The translations under genes were made by a program, and so were the position numbers. The notes beneath the pieces are model-generated. The model did not search any database. It worked only from the letters and a program-made list of their open reading frames with translations, and was not told where the DNA came from. Below, piece by piece: positions 1-6,207 of a DNA stretch of 64,000 nucleotides (its first letter is position 1; each line of letters begins with the position of its first letter). Where the stretch lies: the NCBI RefSeq assembly GCF_017565645.3, contig NZ_CP086136.1, positions 9,655,501-9,719,500 on the forward strand, given 5' to 3'. This stretch comes from Bradyrhizobium barranii subsp. barranii (lineage in GTDB: Bacteria > Pseudomonadota > Alphaproteobacteria > Rhizobiales > Xanthobacteraceae).

Positions 1-302
1 TCCTCCTCGGCCTTTTCGATCCTGTGCGTCTTTGCGATCTGCGGGATATCCCGCTGGCGCGTCTTGACGTTGTGCGCCTCGATCAGCATGGGCGTCAGGT
101 TCCAGAACTCGTCCGAGCCGCCTTGCGCGTGATAGAGCCCGTGGTCGAACCGAAACAGCGAAAGCACCTGGTCCTCGGTCATCTTCACCGCATCCTCGTG
201 CGGGATGATCTTCACCAGCTTGCCGGTGCCGTCGTCGGTCAGCATCTCGCAAAGCGTCGCAGCGAGCTTCGTCTTGAACGAGATATGGGCGCGCCGCCGC
301 AT
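1..302 (-). CDS. HNH-like phage protein, 3' end outside window
   Basis: Reading from ATG at 302 gives at least 100 residues before the window ends, starting MRRRAHISFKTKLA. Two clusters are recognisable: FDHGLYHAQGGSDEFWNLTP and a later run with H, K and DIP followed by IAKTHRIEK. This resembles the degenerate HNH-type phage proteins with an FDHD-x-G-G-x-D-x-WNLTP core that are frequent in bradyrhizobial prophages. The start overlaps the stop of the gene before it (TGATG), so it is translationally coupled in the early operon. A nuclease role is inferred from the motif only; the C-terminus cannot be seen. Confidence 0.6.
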   Translation of the reverse strand, partial: MRRRAHISFKTKLAATLCEMLTDDGTGKLVKIIPHEDAVKMTEDQVLSLFRFDHGLYHAQGGSDEFWNLTPMLIEAHNVKTRQRDIPQIAKTHRIEKAEE

Positions 303-475
303 CAATCCTCTTCGACGGGCTCTTCGGTTTCGTAATCCGGGTCGGACAGCACCTCGGGCCGGTACCGGCCGAGCTTCTCCTTCCGGCATTTGTCGCAGAC
401 GCGGCACAGCGGGATGCCGCGCGCATCGTTCTCCCACCGGGACTCCTTGCCCGAGCCGCAATAGCAGAGCGTCAT
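302..475 (-). CDS. Small zinc-ribbon phage protein
   Basis: A 57-residue protein beginning MTLCYCGSGKESRW. It has a CxC pair near the N-terminus and a CRVCDKC cluster near residues 24-30, a plausible zinc ribbon, then an acidic tail ending in EEPVEED. ATG at 475 overlaps the stop of the upstream gene (ATGA), and its own stop overlaps the next start. Small cysteine-rich proteins of this shape recur in rhizobial prophages. Function unknown; nucleic-acid binding is a guess from the zinc ribbon. Confidence 0.65.
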   Translation of the reverse strand: MTLCYCGSGKESRWENDARGIPLCRVCDKCRKEKLGRYRPEVLSDPDYETEEPVEED

Positions 476-648
476 GGCGTCTTCCCCCTGATCGGCGTTT
501 CGTAAACCGTCACCAGTTGGACCACGGCGAACTGCGCCTCGTAGCGCTGCTCGGCCGCAAGCGTATCGGCAAGCTGCACGGCGTGGTCGGCCCTGTGCAG
601 CTCGGCCAAAATCTCGCCCGTGGTCAGGTTGACGACACGGAATGTCAT
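472..648 (-). CDS. Small hypothetical phage protein
   Basis: A 58-residue protein starting MTFRVVNLTTGEIL. I use ATG at 648 because it overlaps the upstream stop (ATGA), as elsewhere in this operon; a longer reading to 774 would intrude into the upstream gene. The sequence looks like one small alpha/beta domain. No family recognised. Confidence 0.6.
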   Translation of the reverse strand: MTFRVVNLTTGEILAELHRADHAVQLADTLAAEQRYEAQFAVVQLVTVYETPIRGKTP

Positions 649-890
649 TGCAGCCTCTCTTTGATCTCGCTGGCGATCATCTGCCGCGTGTATGCTGCCC
701 ACTGGTCGAACTCGTCCAAGGCATCGAGCGGGTTGACGAAAGGGACCGTCGTGAACACCGTGACCGTCATGCAACCGATGATGTTGTAGGCGACCCCTGG
801 GCTCACACCGTTGATGAGGGCGAGCAGCACGTTGGCGGCGTCGCGCCCGATATCCGCGTCCCGCTCTGCCTGTTCCTCGTCAGAACTCAT
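645..890 (-). CDS. Hypothetical phage protein
   Basis: An 81-residue acidic protein (starts MSSDEEQAERDAD) with a hydrophobic central segment (VLLALINGVSPGVAYNIIGC) that could be a buried helix or a weak membrane segment. Its start lies inside the end of the upstream gene (11-base overlap) and its stop overlaps the next start. No family recognised; operon position supports an accessory early-phage role. Confidence 0.6.
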   Translation of the reverse strand: MSSDEEQAERDADIGRDAANVLLALINGVSPGVAYNIIGCMTVTVFTTVPFVNPLDALDEFDQWAAYTRQMIASEIKERLQ

Positions 891-1266
891 GACGTGCCGG
901 TCCCATGATCTCGCGGAAGTGCTCGTCGCAGACGTAGCTCGTCAGCGGATGCCGGATCGGCTGCGAGTCGTCGGCGAAGATGACCTCCTCGACCTTGCGC
1001 GCGGCGGGCTTCCCGCAGAAGCAGCGCTCGCCTTCGAGGCTGCCGGGATGGGCCGCCGACCGTTCGACCAGGCCGAGCAACCAGACCACCAGGTTGGCGC
1101 GGTCGGGCAGGACCAGCTCGTTGCCGGGGTTCGCCTCGCGCCAGCGGCGCACCCCCCGCATGTCGGCCTCCCACTGCAGATCAAAGATATCCTGCAGCTC
1201 GGCTGTCTCTTCCTTCGCTGCGGCCAGCGCCAACCGCAGCATCTCGAGTTCGCTCTGCTCGCTCAC
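880..1266 (-). CDS. Hypothetical phage protein with CxC motif
   Basis: A 128-residue protein. The N-terminal 30 residues form an amphipathic helix (MSEQSELEMLRLALAAAKEE). The middle has a tryptophan-rich stretch, and the C-terminal half has a CFCGKPA motif and a later YVCDEH, which may form a zinc site. It overlaps both neighbours by a few bases, consistent with translational coupling. Function unknown. Confidence 0.65.
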   Translation of the reverse strand: MSEQSELEMLRLALAAAKEETAELQDIFDLQWEADMRGVRRWREANPGNELVLPDRANLVVWLLGLVERSAAHPGSLEGERCFCGKPAARKVEEVIFADDSQPIRHPLTSYVCDEHFREIMGPARHEF

Positions 1267-1943
1267 TTCAGCACCTTCTGGATTTCGCCGAGCGACTTCT
1301 CGATCTTGTCGGCGAGTGCCAGCAGCCGCCGCAGTTCGGGCTCCAGCTTGCGTATCTCGACAAGAGCGGCCTGCGCCTCGGCGGCCTGTTCGCGGATTTC
1401 CTCATTGCCGACCTCGTCGCCGAAATTCTCTTCGCGGAGCAGCTTCACCCAGGCGCGCGGCACGCCGAGATCGGTCGCGACCTTCTCGTCGGTCCAGCCG
1501 CGCCCGTAGCCGACCTTGCCGTCGATGTAGACATCGTTCAGCTTCTCGAAAATGATACGCCGGTCCTCGCGCGTCATTGCCTTGCCGTGATCCCTTACGA
1601 TCTGCAGCGCAACCTGCGGCGGCGGTACTTCGACCTTCGGCATCGGCTTCTCCTCTGATTTACGGATTGCTGCGAACTTCGCCGCGTTGAAGCATTTGGG
1701 GCAGCGGTGCGCGCTCGCGCTCTTGCCGATACGCCAGCCCTTCTGCTCCAGCTTGCGCGCGATGAACTGCCACTCGATGTTGTCGTCCATGCCGCGCCCA
1801 TTCGCCATCAGGTTCACCGGCAGCGGGACGGCGGCCTCGCAATTGGGCGCTCCGCATCGTGCGATGATGCCCCGCACCAGCTTGCCGTCCTCGCCGTAAG
1901 GCACTCTGGTATGCTCGAATGCGGTCGAGACGGCGTTAGTCAT
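1263..1943 (-). CDS. Hypothetical phage protein, zinc motif and coiled-coil C-terminus
   Basis: A 226-residue protein. Residues about 25-85 hold a possible split zinc site (ARCGAPNC and HRCPKC). A basic middle region follows, containing a helix-turn-helix-like stretch (WTDEKVATDLGVPRAWVKLL, about residues 150-170). A long C-terminal coiled coil of about 50 residues ends in GEIQKVLK. This architecture suggests a DNA-binding oligomer, but no family is identified. It overlaps the start of the next gene by ATGA. Confidence 0.65.
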   Translation of the reverse strand: MTNAVSTAFEHTRVPYGEDGKLVRGIIARCGAPNCEAAVPLPVNLMANGRGMDDNIEWQFIARKLEQKGWRIGKSASAHRCPKCFNAAKFAAIRKSEEKPMPKVEVPPPQVALQIVRDHGKAMTREDRRIIFEKLNDVYIDGKVGYGRGWTDEKVATDLGVPRAWVKLLREENFGDEVGNEEIREQAAEAQAALVEIRKLEPELRRLLALADKIEKSLGEIQKVLK

Positions 1944-2265
1944 TCGTTGCCCTCGCTGCCGGAAGGAGTCGGTCGATCACCGCGCCGATGATCGTGGACG
2001 GCTGGCCCTGGCCGTCGCGAGTGATCGCGCTCGCCATGTTCTCGATCTGCGCGCCGTATTGCAGCGCGAGCGAAAGCAGGACCGCGCCGTCACGCGCGAT
2101 AGCCTCGACGGCTTCGCCGCTCTTGCCGCCCGAGATGAAGACCTCGCCGCGCGCGCCGTCCTCGTAGAAGCCCAGGCTGACGGCATAGCAACGGTTGACG
2201 CCGCCGAAACTCATCTCGAACGTCTCGGCCTGGCGGCGCAGCGGCAAAGTCCGACGCTCGGTCAT
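1936..2265 (-). CDS. TSCPD domain protein
   Basis: A 109-residue protein from ATG at 2265, which overlaps the upstream stop. The sequence from about residue 15 on (YAVSLGFYEDGARGEVFI, then GEAVEAIARDG and LSLALQYGA) matches the TSCPD domain found at the C-terminus of class II ribonucleotide reductases (NrdJ) and as short stand-alone proteins in phages. In reductases the domain lies near the nucleotide-binding machinery; the role of stand-alone copies is not established. No reductase catalytic gene is seen in the window, so it may act on a host enzyme. Confidence 0.75.
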   Translation of the reverse strand: MTERRTLPLRRQAETFEMSFGGVNRCYAVSLGFYEDGARGEVFISGGKSGEAVEAIARDGAVLLSLALQYGAQIENMASAITRDGQGQPSTIIGAVIDRLLPAARATND

Positions 2266-2471
2266 CGCATGTATTCCCGGTGCTGCTCGTTCGTTTGCAG
2301 ATCGACGACATCGACCCAGCCGATGTCCGCGCGCTGGCGAAAGGCCGCCAGCTCGACCATCATGCTGGGCTCGGTGGCGTGTACCGTCGTAATCGCGCAC
2401 ATGCCGCGCCGCTTCCCGTTGTCGGGGTCCTCGACGCCATAGAACGCCGATACACGCCACCGCCAGGCCAT
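2262..2471 (-). CDS. Small hypothetical phage protein
   Basis: A 69-residue protein starting MAWRWRVSAFYGVED. ATG at 2471 is chosen; a GTG one codon earlier (2474) is also possible. The start forms TGATG with the upstream stop, and the stop overlaps the start of the TSCPD gene. It looks like a compact beta-rich domain. No family recognised. Confidence 0.6.
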   Translation of the reverse strand: MAWRWRVSAFYGVEDPDNGKRRGMCAITTVHATEPSMMVELAAFRQRADIGWVDVVDLQTNEQHREYMR

Positions 2472-2659
2472 CACGCCGCCTCGGCGATCTTCGGCTTGCG
2501 GCGGCTGCGGCGCTCGCTCTCCAGCGCACCGGAAACCTGGCGGATGCAGGAGATCAGGTCGTTCGCCTGCGCCTTGGTGGTGATCGCTGCGGTGACGTGC
2601 AATTCGAGCGCGTCGTTCTCCGTCTTCAACTGGATGTCGGCCCCCTTGGGAATGCGCAT
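2471..2659 (-). CDS. Small hypothetical phage protein
   Basis: A 62-residue protein starting MRIPKGADIQLKTENDALEL with a basic C-terminus (RRSRRKPK). An AAGGAGAGAAG-type ribosome binding site lies just upstream of ATG at 2659. It belongs to the early minus-strand operon, with a 40-base gap to the gene before it. Function unknown. Confidence 0.6.
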   Translation of the reverse strand: MRIPKGADIQLKTENDALELHVTAAITTKAQANDLISCIRQVSGALESERRSRRKPKIAEAA

Positions 2660-2699
2660 AGACTTCTCTCCTTGTTTGCCAGGACGCCCTGGCGTTGCT

Positions 2700-2894
2700 T
2701 CAAGACGCTTCGTTGAGGATGATGTGCATGACTTCGGTCAGCCGCGCCTGGTACGCGATGCCGATCACGCCAAGGCTGTCCGCGAACTGCTTGTCGTTCT
2801 TCAGCTCCATCAGGAACGCCGTGATGGCGACGCGAACCGACATGCTCTGGCCTTCGGTCAGCTTGTGCCCGTCGATGGTGATCGTCGGCTCCAT
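2700..2894 (-). CDS. Small hypothetical phage protein
   Basis: A 64-residue helical protein (starts MEPTITIDGHKLTEGQ). ATG at 2894 overlaps the upstream stop; GTG at 2897 is an alternative. The sequence alternates an N-terminal strand-rich part with two predicted amphipathic helices. No family recognised. Confidence 0.6.
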   Translation of the reverse strand: MEPTITIDGHKLTEGQSMSVRVAITAFLMELKNDKQFADSLGVIGIAYQARLTEVMHIILNEAS

Positions 2895-3106
2895 CACGAC
2901 CGCTCCTTTTCGGTGAACAGCGTGCCCTGCGGCTCTTCGGCGACTATCATCGCGCGGTAGTCGAGGGCAATCGCCTCCATCAGCTCGACTTCGCGCTTCG
3001 CCTGGGCCTCGGTCATGAAGCCGTCGGCGACGCGCCGCCGATAGACGTGCTTGCGGTAGCCGATTTCGCGGAGCACGCAGCGCAGCTTGTCGATGGTGGT
3101 GATCAT
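2894..3106 (-). CDS. Small hypothetical phage protein
   Basis: A 70-residue, strongly helical, charged protein starting MITTIDKLRCVLREIGYRKH. The region AKREVELMEAIALDYR resembles a helical hairpin seen in several rhizobial phage proteins of unknown function. It is coupled by overlapping start/stop to both neighbours in the early operon. Confidence 0.6.
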   Translation of the reverse strand: MITTIDKLRCVLREIGYRKHVYRRRVADGFMTEAQAKREVELMEAIALDYRAMIVAEEPQGTLFTEKERS

Positions 3107-3342
3107 CAGGTCCGCTCCAGCTCGCGCGCCCTGACCCAGGCCTGCGCGCTCTCCACGGAGATCAGCACCCGGCGACCGACCCGCATTTCCCTCGGGGCCT
3201 TACCCTCGTCGCGCAGGTTGAAGTAGTGCCGCTCCGAGATGCGGAAGGCGCGGCAGAATTCCGGGACCGTGTAGGCAAGCTGCGTCATGGGGACCTCCGG
3301 CTTCTTCCGTGATTTGGCCTTCGTCTTTGCAGCGGACATCAT
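3106..3342 (-). CDS. Helix-turn-helix (AlpA/excisionase-like) DNA-binding protein
   Basis: A 78-residue protein. After a basic leader (KTKAKSRKKPE), residues about 20-70 fit the small MerR/AlpA-like fold: YTVPEFCRAFRISERHYFNL, then a wing-like VGRRVLISVESAQAWVRAR. Such proteins act as excisionases or phage regulators that bind DNA as a winged helix. No integrase is in the window to pair it with, so regulator and excisionase are both possible. ATG at 3342 or 3339. Confidence 0.7.
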   Translation of the reverse strand: MMSAAKTKAKSRKKPEVPMTQLAYTVPEFCRAFRISERHYFNLRDEGKAPREMRVGRRVLISVESAQAWVRARELERT

Positions 3343-3584
3343 CAGTGCGCCCCTTTCCGACGATGCAGGTATGCGTTGATCTGCTTGATTTCGTCAGCGA
3401 CGCACCGGTCGAACAGCCCGTGCATCTCCTGCTGATGCGCGGGCGCGAAGCAGGCGACGTATTCGGCGACCAGATAGGCCAGGGCCGCGCCCTCGCTGTC
3501 GCAATCCATGTGGGCGCTGGCCGTATGGAATACGTCGATCAGCTTCGTGACGTTGTCGGCGATCTTGTCTTCATCAACCGGCAC
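3342..3584 (-). CDS. Hypothetical phage protein (GTG start)
   Basis: An 80-residue protein. The reading frame is open further upstream into the tRNA gene, but a clean ribosome binding site (GGAGG, 7 bases upstream) decides for GTG at 3584, giving MPVDEDKIADNVTKL. The protein is helical with several His and Cys residues (CFAPAHQQEMHGLFDRC). No family recognised. It lies directly downstream of the tRNA-Phe on the same strand. Confidence 0.55.
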   Translation of the reverse strand: MPVDEDKIADNVTKLIDVFHTASAHMDCDSEGAALAYLVAEYVACFAPAHQQEMHGLFDRCVADEIKQINAYLHRRKGAH

Positions 3585-3882
3585 GGCGGCACCTCCAGGA
3601 CAAACGACGACCGATGTGGAAATAGCGGCGACCGCGCTTGCCGCAGACCGGATCACGGGCGACATGGCGATTGGTGCCGGGGGATGGGTTCGAACCACCG
3701 CCGCGCGGATTTTCGATCCGCCGCTCTACCGACTGAGCTACCCCGGCGCGCGGCCCGTCCTGGTCGAAAGGGTCGCGCCCGATGCGGCGCGTCCACATTG
3801 CATCGAAGTCGTCGTCGGCGGCGAGGACCGGCGACGCCAGGGCAACCGCGAGGCACTGCAGGACGGCGCGTCGCGCGATCAT
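3574..3882 (-). CDS. Signal-peptide ORF that runs into the tRNA gene
   Basis: From ATG at 3882 (ATGA overlap with the upstream stop) the frame begins MIARRAVLQCLAVALASPVLA, a convincing export signal, then ADDDFDAMW. The remainder is translated straight through the tRNA-Phe (giving the tell-tale GVAQSVERR and GGGSNPSPG peptides) before a stop at 3574. I infer that a small periplasmic protein lost its own 3' end when the tRNA sequence was acquired, or that only the first 45 residues ever mattered. Real expression is uncertain. Confidence 0.35.
   Translation of the reverse strand: MIARRAVLQCLAVALASPVLAADDDFDAMWTRRIGRDPFDQDGPRAGVAQSVERRIENPRGGGSNPSPGTNRHVARDPVCGKRGRRYFHIGRRLSWRCRRAG
3672..3747 (-). 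tRNA. tRNA-Phe (anticodon GAA)
   Basis: The minus strand folds as a complete 76-base tRNA. The acceptor stem GCCGGGG pairs with CCCCGGC, followed by an encoded ACCA. The D arm is AGCTCAGTCGGTAGAGC. The anticodon stem GCGGA/TCCGC encloses loop TCGAAAA with anticodon GAA, and the T arm is GGTGG-TTCGAAC-CCATC. It lies inside the early operon and in the same direction, so it would be processed from the phage transcript. It is probably phage-borne and not an attachment site, because clear phage genes lie on both sides. Confidence 0.93.
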
Positions 3883-4130
3883 GCCCGAGCCCTCCGCTTG
3901 CGCTTGGTCTGGGGCGCGGGTCGTTGGCTCATATCCTCACCGCGCGACGGCGTTGTGCGAGACGCCGCCTCCGTAGCTCCACCGGACCCAAGGGCGTGGC
4001 GATCCAGCAACTTGCGAACGCGATAGGCCTCGGCGAAGTGATCGCCCGCATGGCAATGCGAGGTCTCGCTGCGGCAGTGCTCGCCGCAACAGATCGCCTG
4101 CGCAATTTCGAGGTCGCTGGGTCGCGTCAT
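3879..4130 (-). CDS. Small Cys/His-rich phage protein
   Basis: An 83-residue protein starting MTRPSDLEIAQAICCGEHC. The N-terminal 35 residues contain CC, C, H, C and H residues (ICCGEHCRSETSHCHAGDH) that could bind a metal, and the C-terminus is very basic (KRKRRARA). It lies between the coiled-coil gene and the signal-peptide ORF in the early operon. Function unknown. Confidence 0.6.
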   Translation of the reverse strand: MTRPSDLEIAQAICCGEHCRSETSHCHAGDHFAEAYRVRKLLDRHALGSGGATEAASRTTPSRGEDMSQRPAPQTKRKRRARA

Positions 4131-4132
4131 GA

Positions 4133-4483
4133 TCAGTGCTCGGTCTTGTCTGCCTCGGCGTGGCCGTTGCCACGCGACTGCGCCACGAACATCGGCATCT
4201 CTCCGGTCTCGGCAGTCAGCCTCGCGGCTTCGATGTCGCGCTCGTTATCGTGGAATTTGCGAAGGCCGAGCATCAGGCTGCCGCCGATCTGATCGAGCAG
4301 GCTCTTGATCGCCTCGCCGCGCCGCATCAGGTTGTCGCGCTCGGCGTTGACCTTGGAGACCTGGCGGTGCAAGCTTTCGTTCTCGAACTCGATGATTGCC
4401 TTGTTGCTCTTGAGCACCTCGTTTTCGGTGCGAAGTGACTGCAGCTCGCTCTCAAGCGCGGAAATTTCATTGGCGAGGTTCAT
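4133..4483 (-). CDS. Coiled-coil phage protein
   Basis: A 116-residue protein whose first 70 residues form a clear heptad-repeat coiled coil (LESELQSLRTENEVLKS and onward), followed by a helical region and a polar tail. ATG at 4483 has a GGGAGAGACC ribosome binding site. It probably forms dimers. No specific family assigned. Confidence 0.65.
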   Translation of the reverse strand: MNLANEISALESELQSLRTENEVLKSNKAIIEFENESLHRQVSKVNAERDNLMRRGEAIKSLLDQIGGSLMLGLRKFHDNERDIEAARLTAETGEMPMFVAQSRGNGHAEADKTEH

Positions 4484-4503
4484 GGTCTCTCCCTTTCAGT
4501 TTT

Positions 4504-4599
4504 TCAGTGTGTCCAGGCCAGCGCGGCGACGTAGATCAGCACTACCCAGAAGGCGAGTTTTGCGAACAGGATCAGCAGGCGAAGACGGCCAATGCTCAT
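4504..4599 (-). CDS. 31-residue single-pass membrane microprotein
   Basis: ATG at 4599 overlaps the stop of the gene at 4596-4805 (ATGA) and opens a 31-codon frame ending TGA at 4504. The protein has a short basic N-terminus (MSIGRLR) and then about 22 hydrophobic residues (LLILFAKLAFWVVLIYVAAL), a textbook transmembrane helix. A downstream ribosome binding site for the coiled-coil gene follows. Position and coupling make it a likely real gene; a membrane-acting role is inferred only from the helix. Confidence 0.55.
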   Translation of the reverse strand: MSIGRLRLLILFAKLAFWVVLIYVAALAWTH

Positions 4600-4805
4600 T
4601 TCGAGAGCTTCCTTCGGATTTGAGATCGGACCTGCGTCGGAAACCAACGGCTGACGACGCTGCCGCGATGGAGCAGCACGAGAGATCGTTTCCCATCCGG
4701 CCCGGTGAAGTGGATGCGCGTGTGCTTGCCGCCTTCCGAGACCCGGACGTTCGAGCCGCCAGCGTCGTGGACGGCGGCAATCGCATCGCGCACCACCTTG
4801 CGCAT
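4596..4805 (-). CDS. Small basic protein with HicA-like fold
   Basis: A 69-residue basic protein starting MRKVVRDAIAAVHDAGG. The pattern GGKHTRIHF-TGPDGKRSLVLLHRGS followed by RSQIRRKL recalls the short alpha-beta-beta-beta-alpha RNA-binding fold of HicA-type proteins. No HicB partner lies beside it, so a toxin-antitoxin role is not supported. It overlaps both neighbours by single-codon overlaps. Confidence 0.6.
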   Translation of the reverse strand: MRKVVRDAIAAVHDAGGSNVRVSEGGKHTRIHFTGPDGKRSLVLLHRGSVVSRWFPTQVRSQIRRKLSK

Positions 4806-5227
4806 CAGACGGCCTTCTCGGCGAGGAACAGGCGGACCGTGACTTCGTACCGCTCGCAGGCGCGGATCACCGCGCTGTGGTCGATACCGAAGGTGCGCGC
4901 GATCTGATGATAGCTCGCGCCGGTCACGACCTTGGTGAAGGCCATGATCTTCTGGCGCGTAGCGAGTGCGTCGCGGTTAGGTTTTGTCCGGAGGTCCTGG
5001 ATCGAGGTGCCGAACGCCTGCGCGCCGACCGAGCACGCGATGGTGCAATGGTTCAGGTACGGGCGCGCCGCGCTGATCGCCTTGAAGTCGTCGCGCATCT
5101 TGCGATAGCGATGGCCCTCAGTCGCTGCGAGCGACGCAACCGATGAGGTGCCCTGGCGCTCGGGGAGAGGCGGCCAGGGCATCTGCAGGTCCACGTCGTA
5201 GATGATCAACGGGAAACAACGGTCCAT
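4805..5227 (-). CDS. DnaA domain IV-like DNA-binding protein
   Basis: A 140-residue protein from ATG at 5227 (MDRCFPLIIYDVDLQ). The C-terminal 55 residues (RQKIMAFTKVVTGASYHQIA then RTFGIDHSAVIRACERYE) reproduce the DnaA domain IV signature, including the DHSAVIRAC helix that reads the DnaA box in host DnaA. There is no AAA+ domain. Such phage proteins may mimic, compete with or redirect DnaA binding; that role is inference. It lies directly downstream of recT, one base apart. Confidence 0.7.
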   Translation of the reverse strand: MDRCFPLIIYDVDLQMPWPPLPERQGTSSVASLAATEGHRYRKMRDDFKAISAARPYLNHCTIACSVGAQAFGTSIQDLRTKPNRDALATRQKIMAFTKVVTGASYHQIARTFGIDHSAVIRACERYEVTVRLFLAEKAV

Positions 5228-5228
5228 C

Positions 5229-6188
5229 TCACTTCCCCCCTTTCGCATCACTCGATTGACGATCACCCGCAGCGTCGCTCGCGGGCGCAGTCGAAGGTGC
5301 TTCGGCTTCGGATTTCGGTTTGGTCTTCGGCACATGCGCAGCGGCGTGCGCGTCGATGGCAGCGATGGCCGCTTGGCCAATGGCGGGAGCGTTGCCGGTC
5401 AGGCGTTGTGCCAGGCGCGGCGACACGTCCTTGGCGGCGTCGGATGCGACGGTGAAGCCCGCATCCTCCATCTCATCGCGACCGTACATGCCAGCAATGA
5501 TGTCGGGGCAGTACATGCGAGCCCAATCGCGGCTCATGTTGTAGAAAAGCTGCAGATCGGGCTTCTTGTCCCAGAGCGGCGAGCCCTTCACCTTGCCCTT
5601 GTCGTTGTGGCCAGGGTGCAGCTTGCCGAGCGTGAACTGATCGGGATCAGCGTCGAGCGGCGGGAAATAGCGCGGCTCCTTCTCGCCCTTGAAGGTGGCC
5701 CACACGCGGCAGCGGCGTTTGTCGCCTTCGCCTTCATAGTCAACCTGCAAGCGGGTCGTGATCGGGGCGCGCTGCTCGATGATGGCGTGGAAGAACTGGG
5801 ACTCGTAGGCGACCCGCTCGACCTTCTGGCCGTTGACGTACTGCTCGACGGTGTACGTCCAGCTCGCGAGCGACAGCGGCGAGATGTCCAGCTCCTGCGC
5901 CTTCATGCAGATGCCGAACATGCCGCCGACATTGCCCTGCAGCCACGGCGGAATCATCGGGCCTGCGGTCGACAGCAGCTTGGCCGCATCGACCATATCG
6001 CGCAGGTTCGCGTAATCGACGCCGCCGCCCTTGAACAGCGTCACGGCTTCCGTGCGTTCACTGACCACCTTTTCGGCATTGCCTTCCGCGAGATTGCGGC
6101 GGGTCACGCGCTCGGGCTGCGCCTGCTGCTGGGGCGGCAGGCGGTCGGCTTTCATCGGGCGGTCGCCAGGAAATGAAGTGTCGGTCAT
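5229..6188 (-). CDS. recT: RecT-family single-strand annealing protein
   Basis: A 319-residue protein; ATG at 6188 (MTDTSFPGD) is chosen since it follows the upstream stop by 19 bases, although the frame is open to 6368. Core features of RecT are present: an alternating basic/hydrophobic region around PPWLQGNVGGMFGICMKAQE, the WTYTVEQYVNGQKVERVAYES strand segment and a conserved NMSRDWARMYCPDII near the C-terminus. The last 80 residues are low complexity. It promotes annealing and strand invasion on 3' overhangs. It sits two genes below an exonuclease VIII-like gene, forming a RecET-type module. Confidence 0.85.
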   Translation of the reverse strand: MTDTSFPGDRPMKADRLPPQQQAQPERVTRRNLAEGNAEKVVSERTEAVTLFKGGGVDYANLRDMVDAAKLLSTAGPMIPPWLQGNVGGMFGICMKAQELDISPLSLASWTYTVEQYVNGQKVERVAYESQFFHAIIEQRAPITTRLQVDYEGEGDKRRCRVWATFKGEKEPRYFPPLDADPDQFTLGKLHPGHNDKGKVKGSPLWDKKPDLQLFYNMSRDWARMYCPDIIAGMYGRDEMEDAGFTVASDAAKDVSPRLAQRLTGNAPAIGQAAIAAIDAHAAAHVPKTKPKSEAEAPSTAPASDAAGDRQSSDAKGGK

Positions 6189-6207
6189 TAGGCTGCCTCG
6201 CGCAGGT

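Noticed and set aside
3672..3747. tRNA-Phe as prophage attachment site
   Set aside because: Typical phage early genes continue on both sides without an integrase or a repeated tRNA 3' end in the window.
4596..4805. HicAB-type toxin-antitoxin pair
   Set aside because: Only a HicA-like fold is suggested; the adjacent genes are a DnaA domain IV protein and a membrane microprotein, neither HicB-like.
5202..6176. 324-codon plus-strand frame opposite recT
   Set aside because: Shadow of RecT; no start signal and the protein lacks known motifs.
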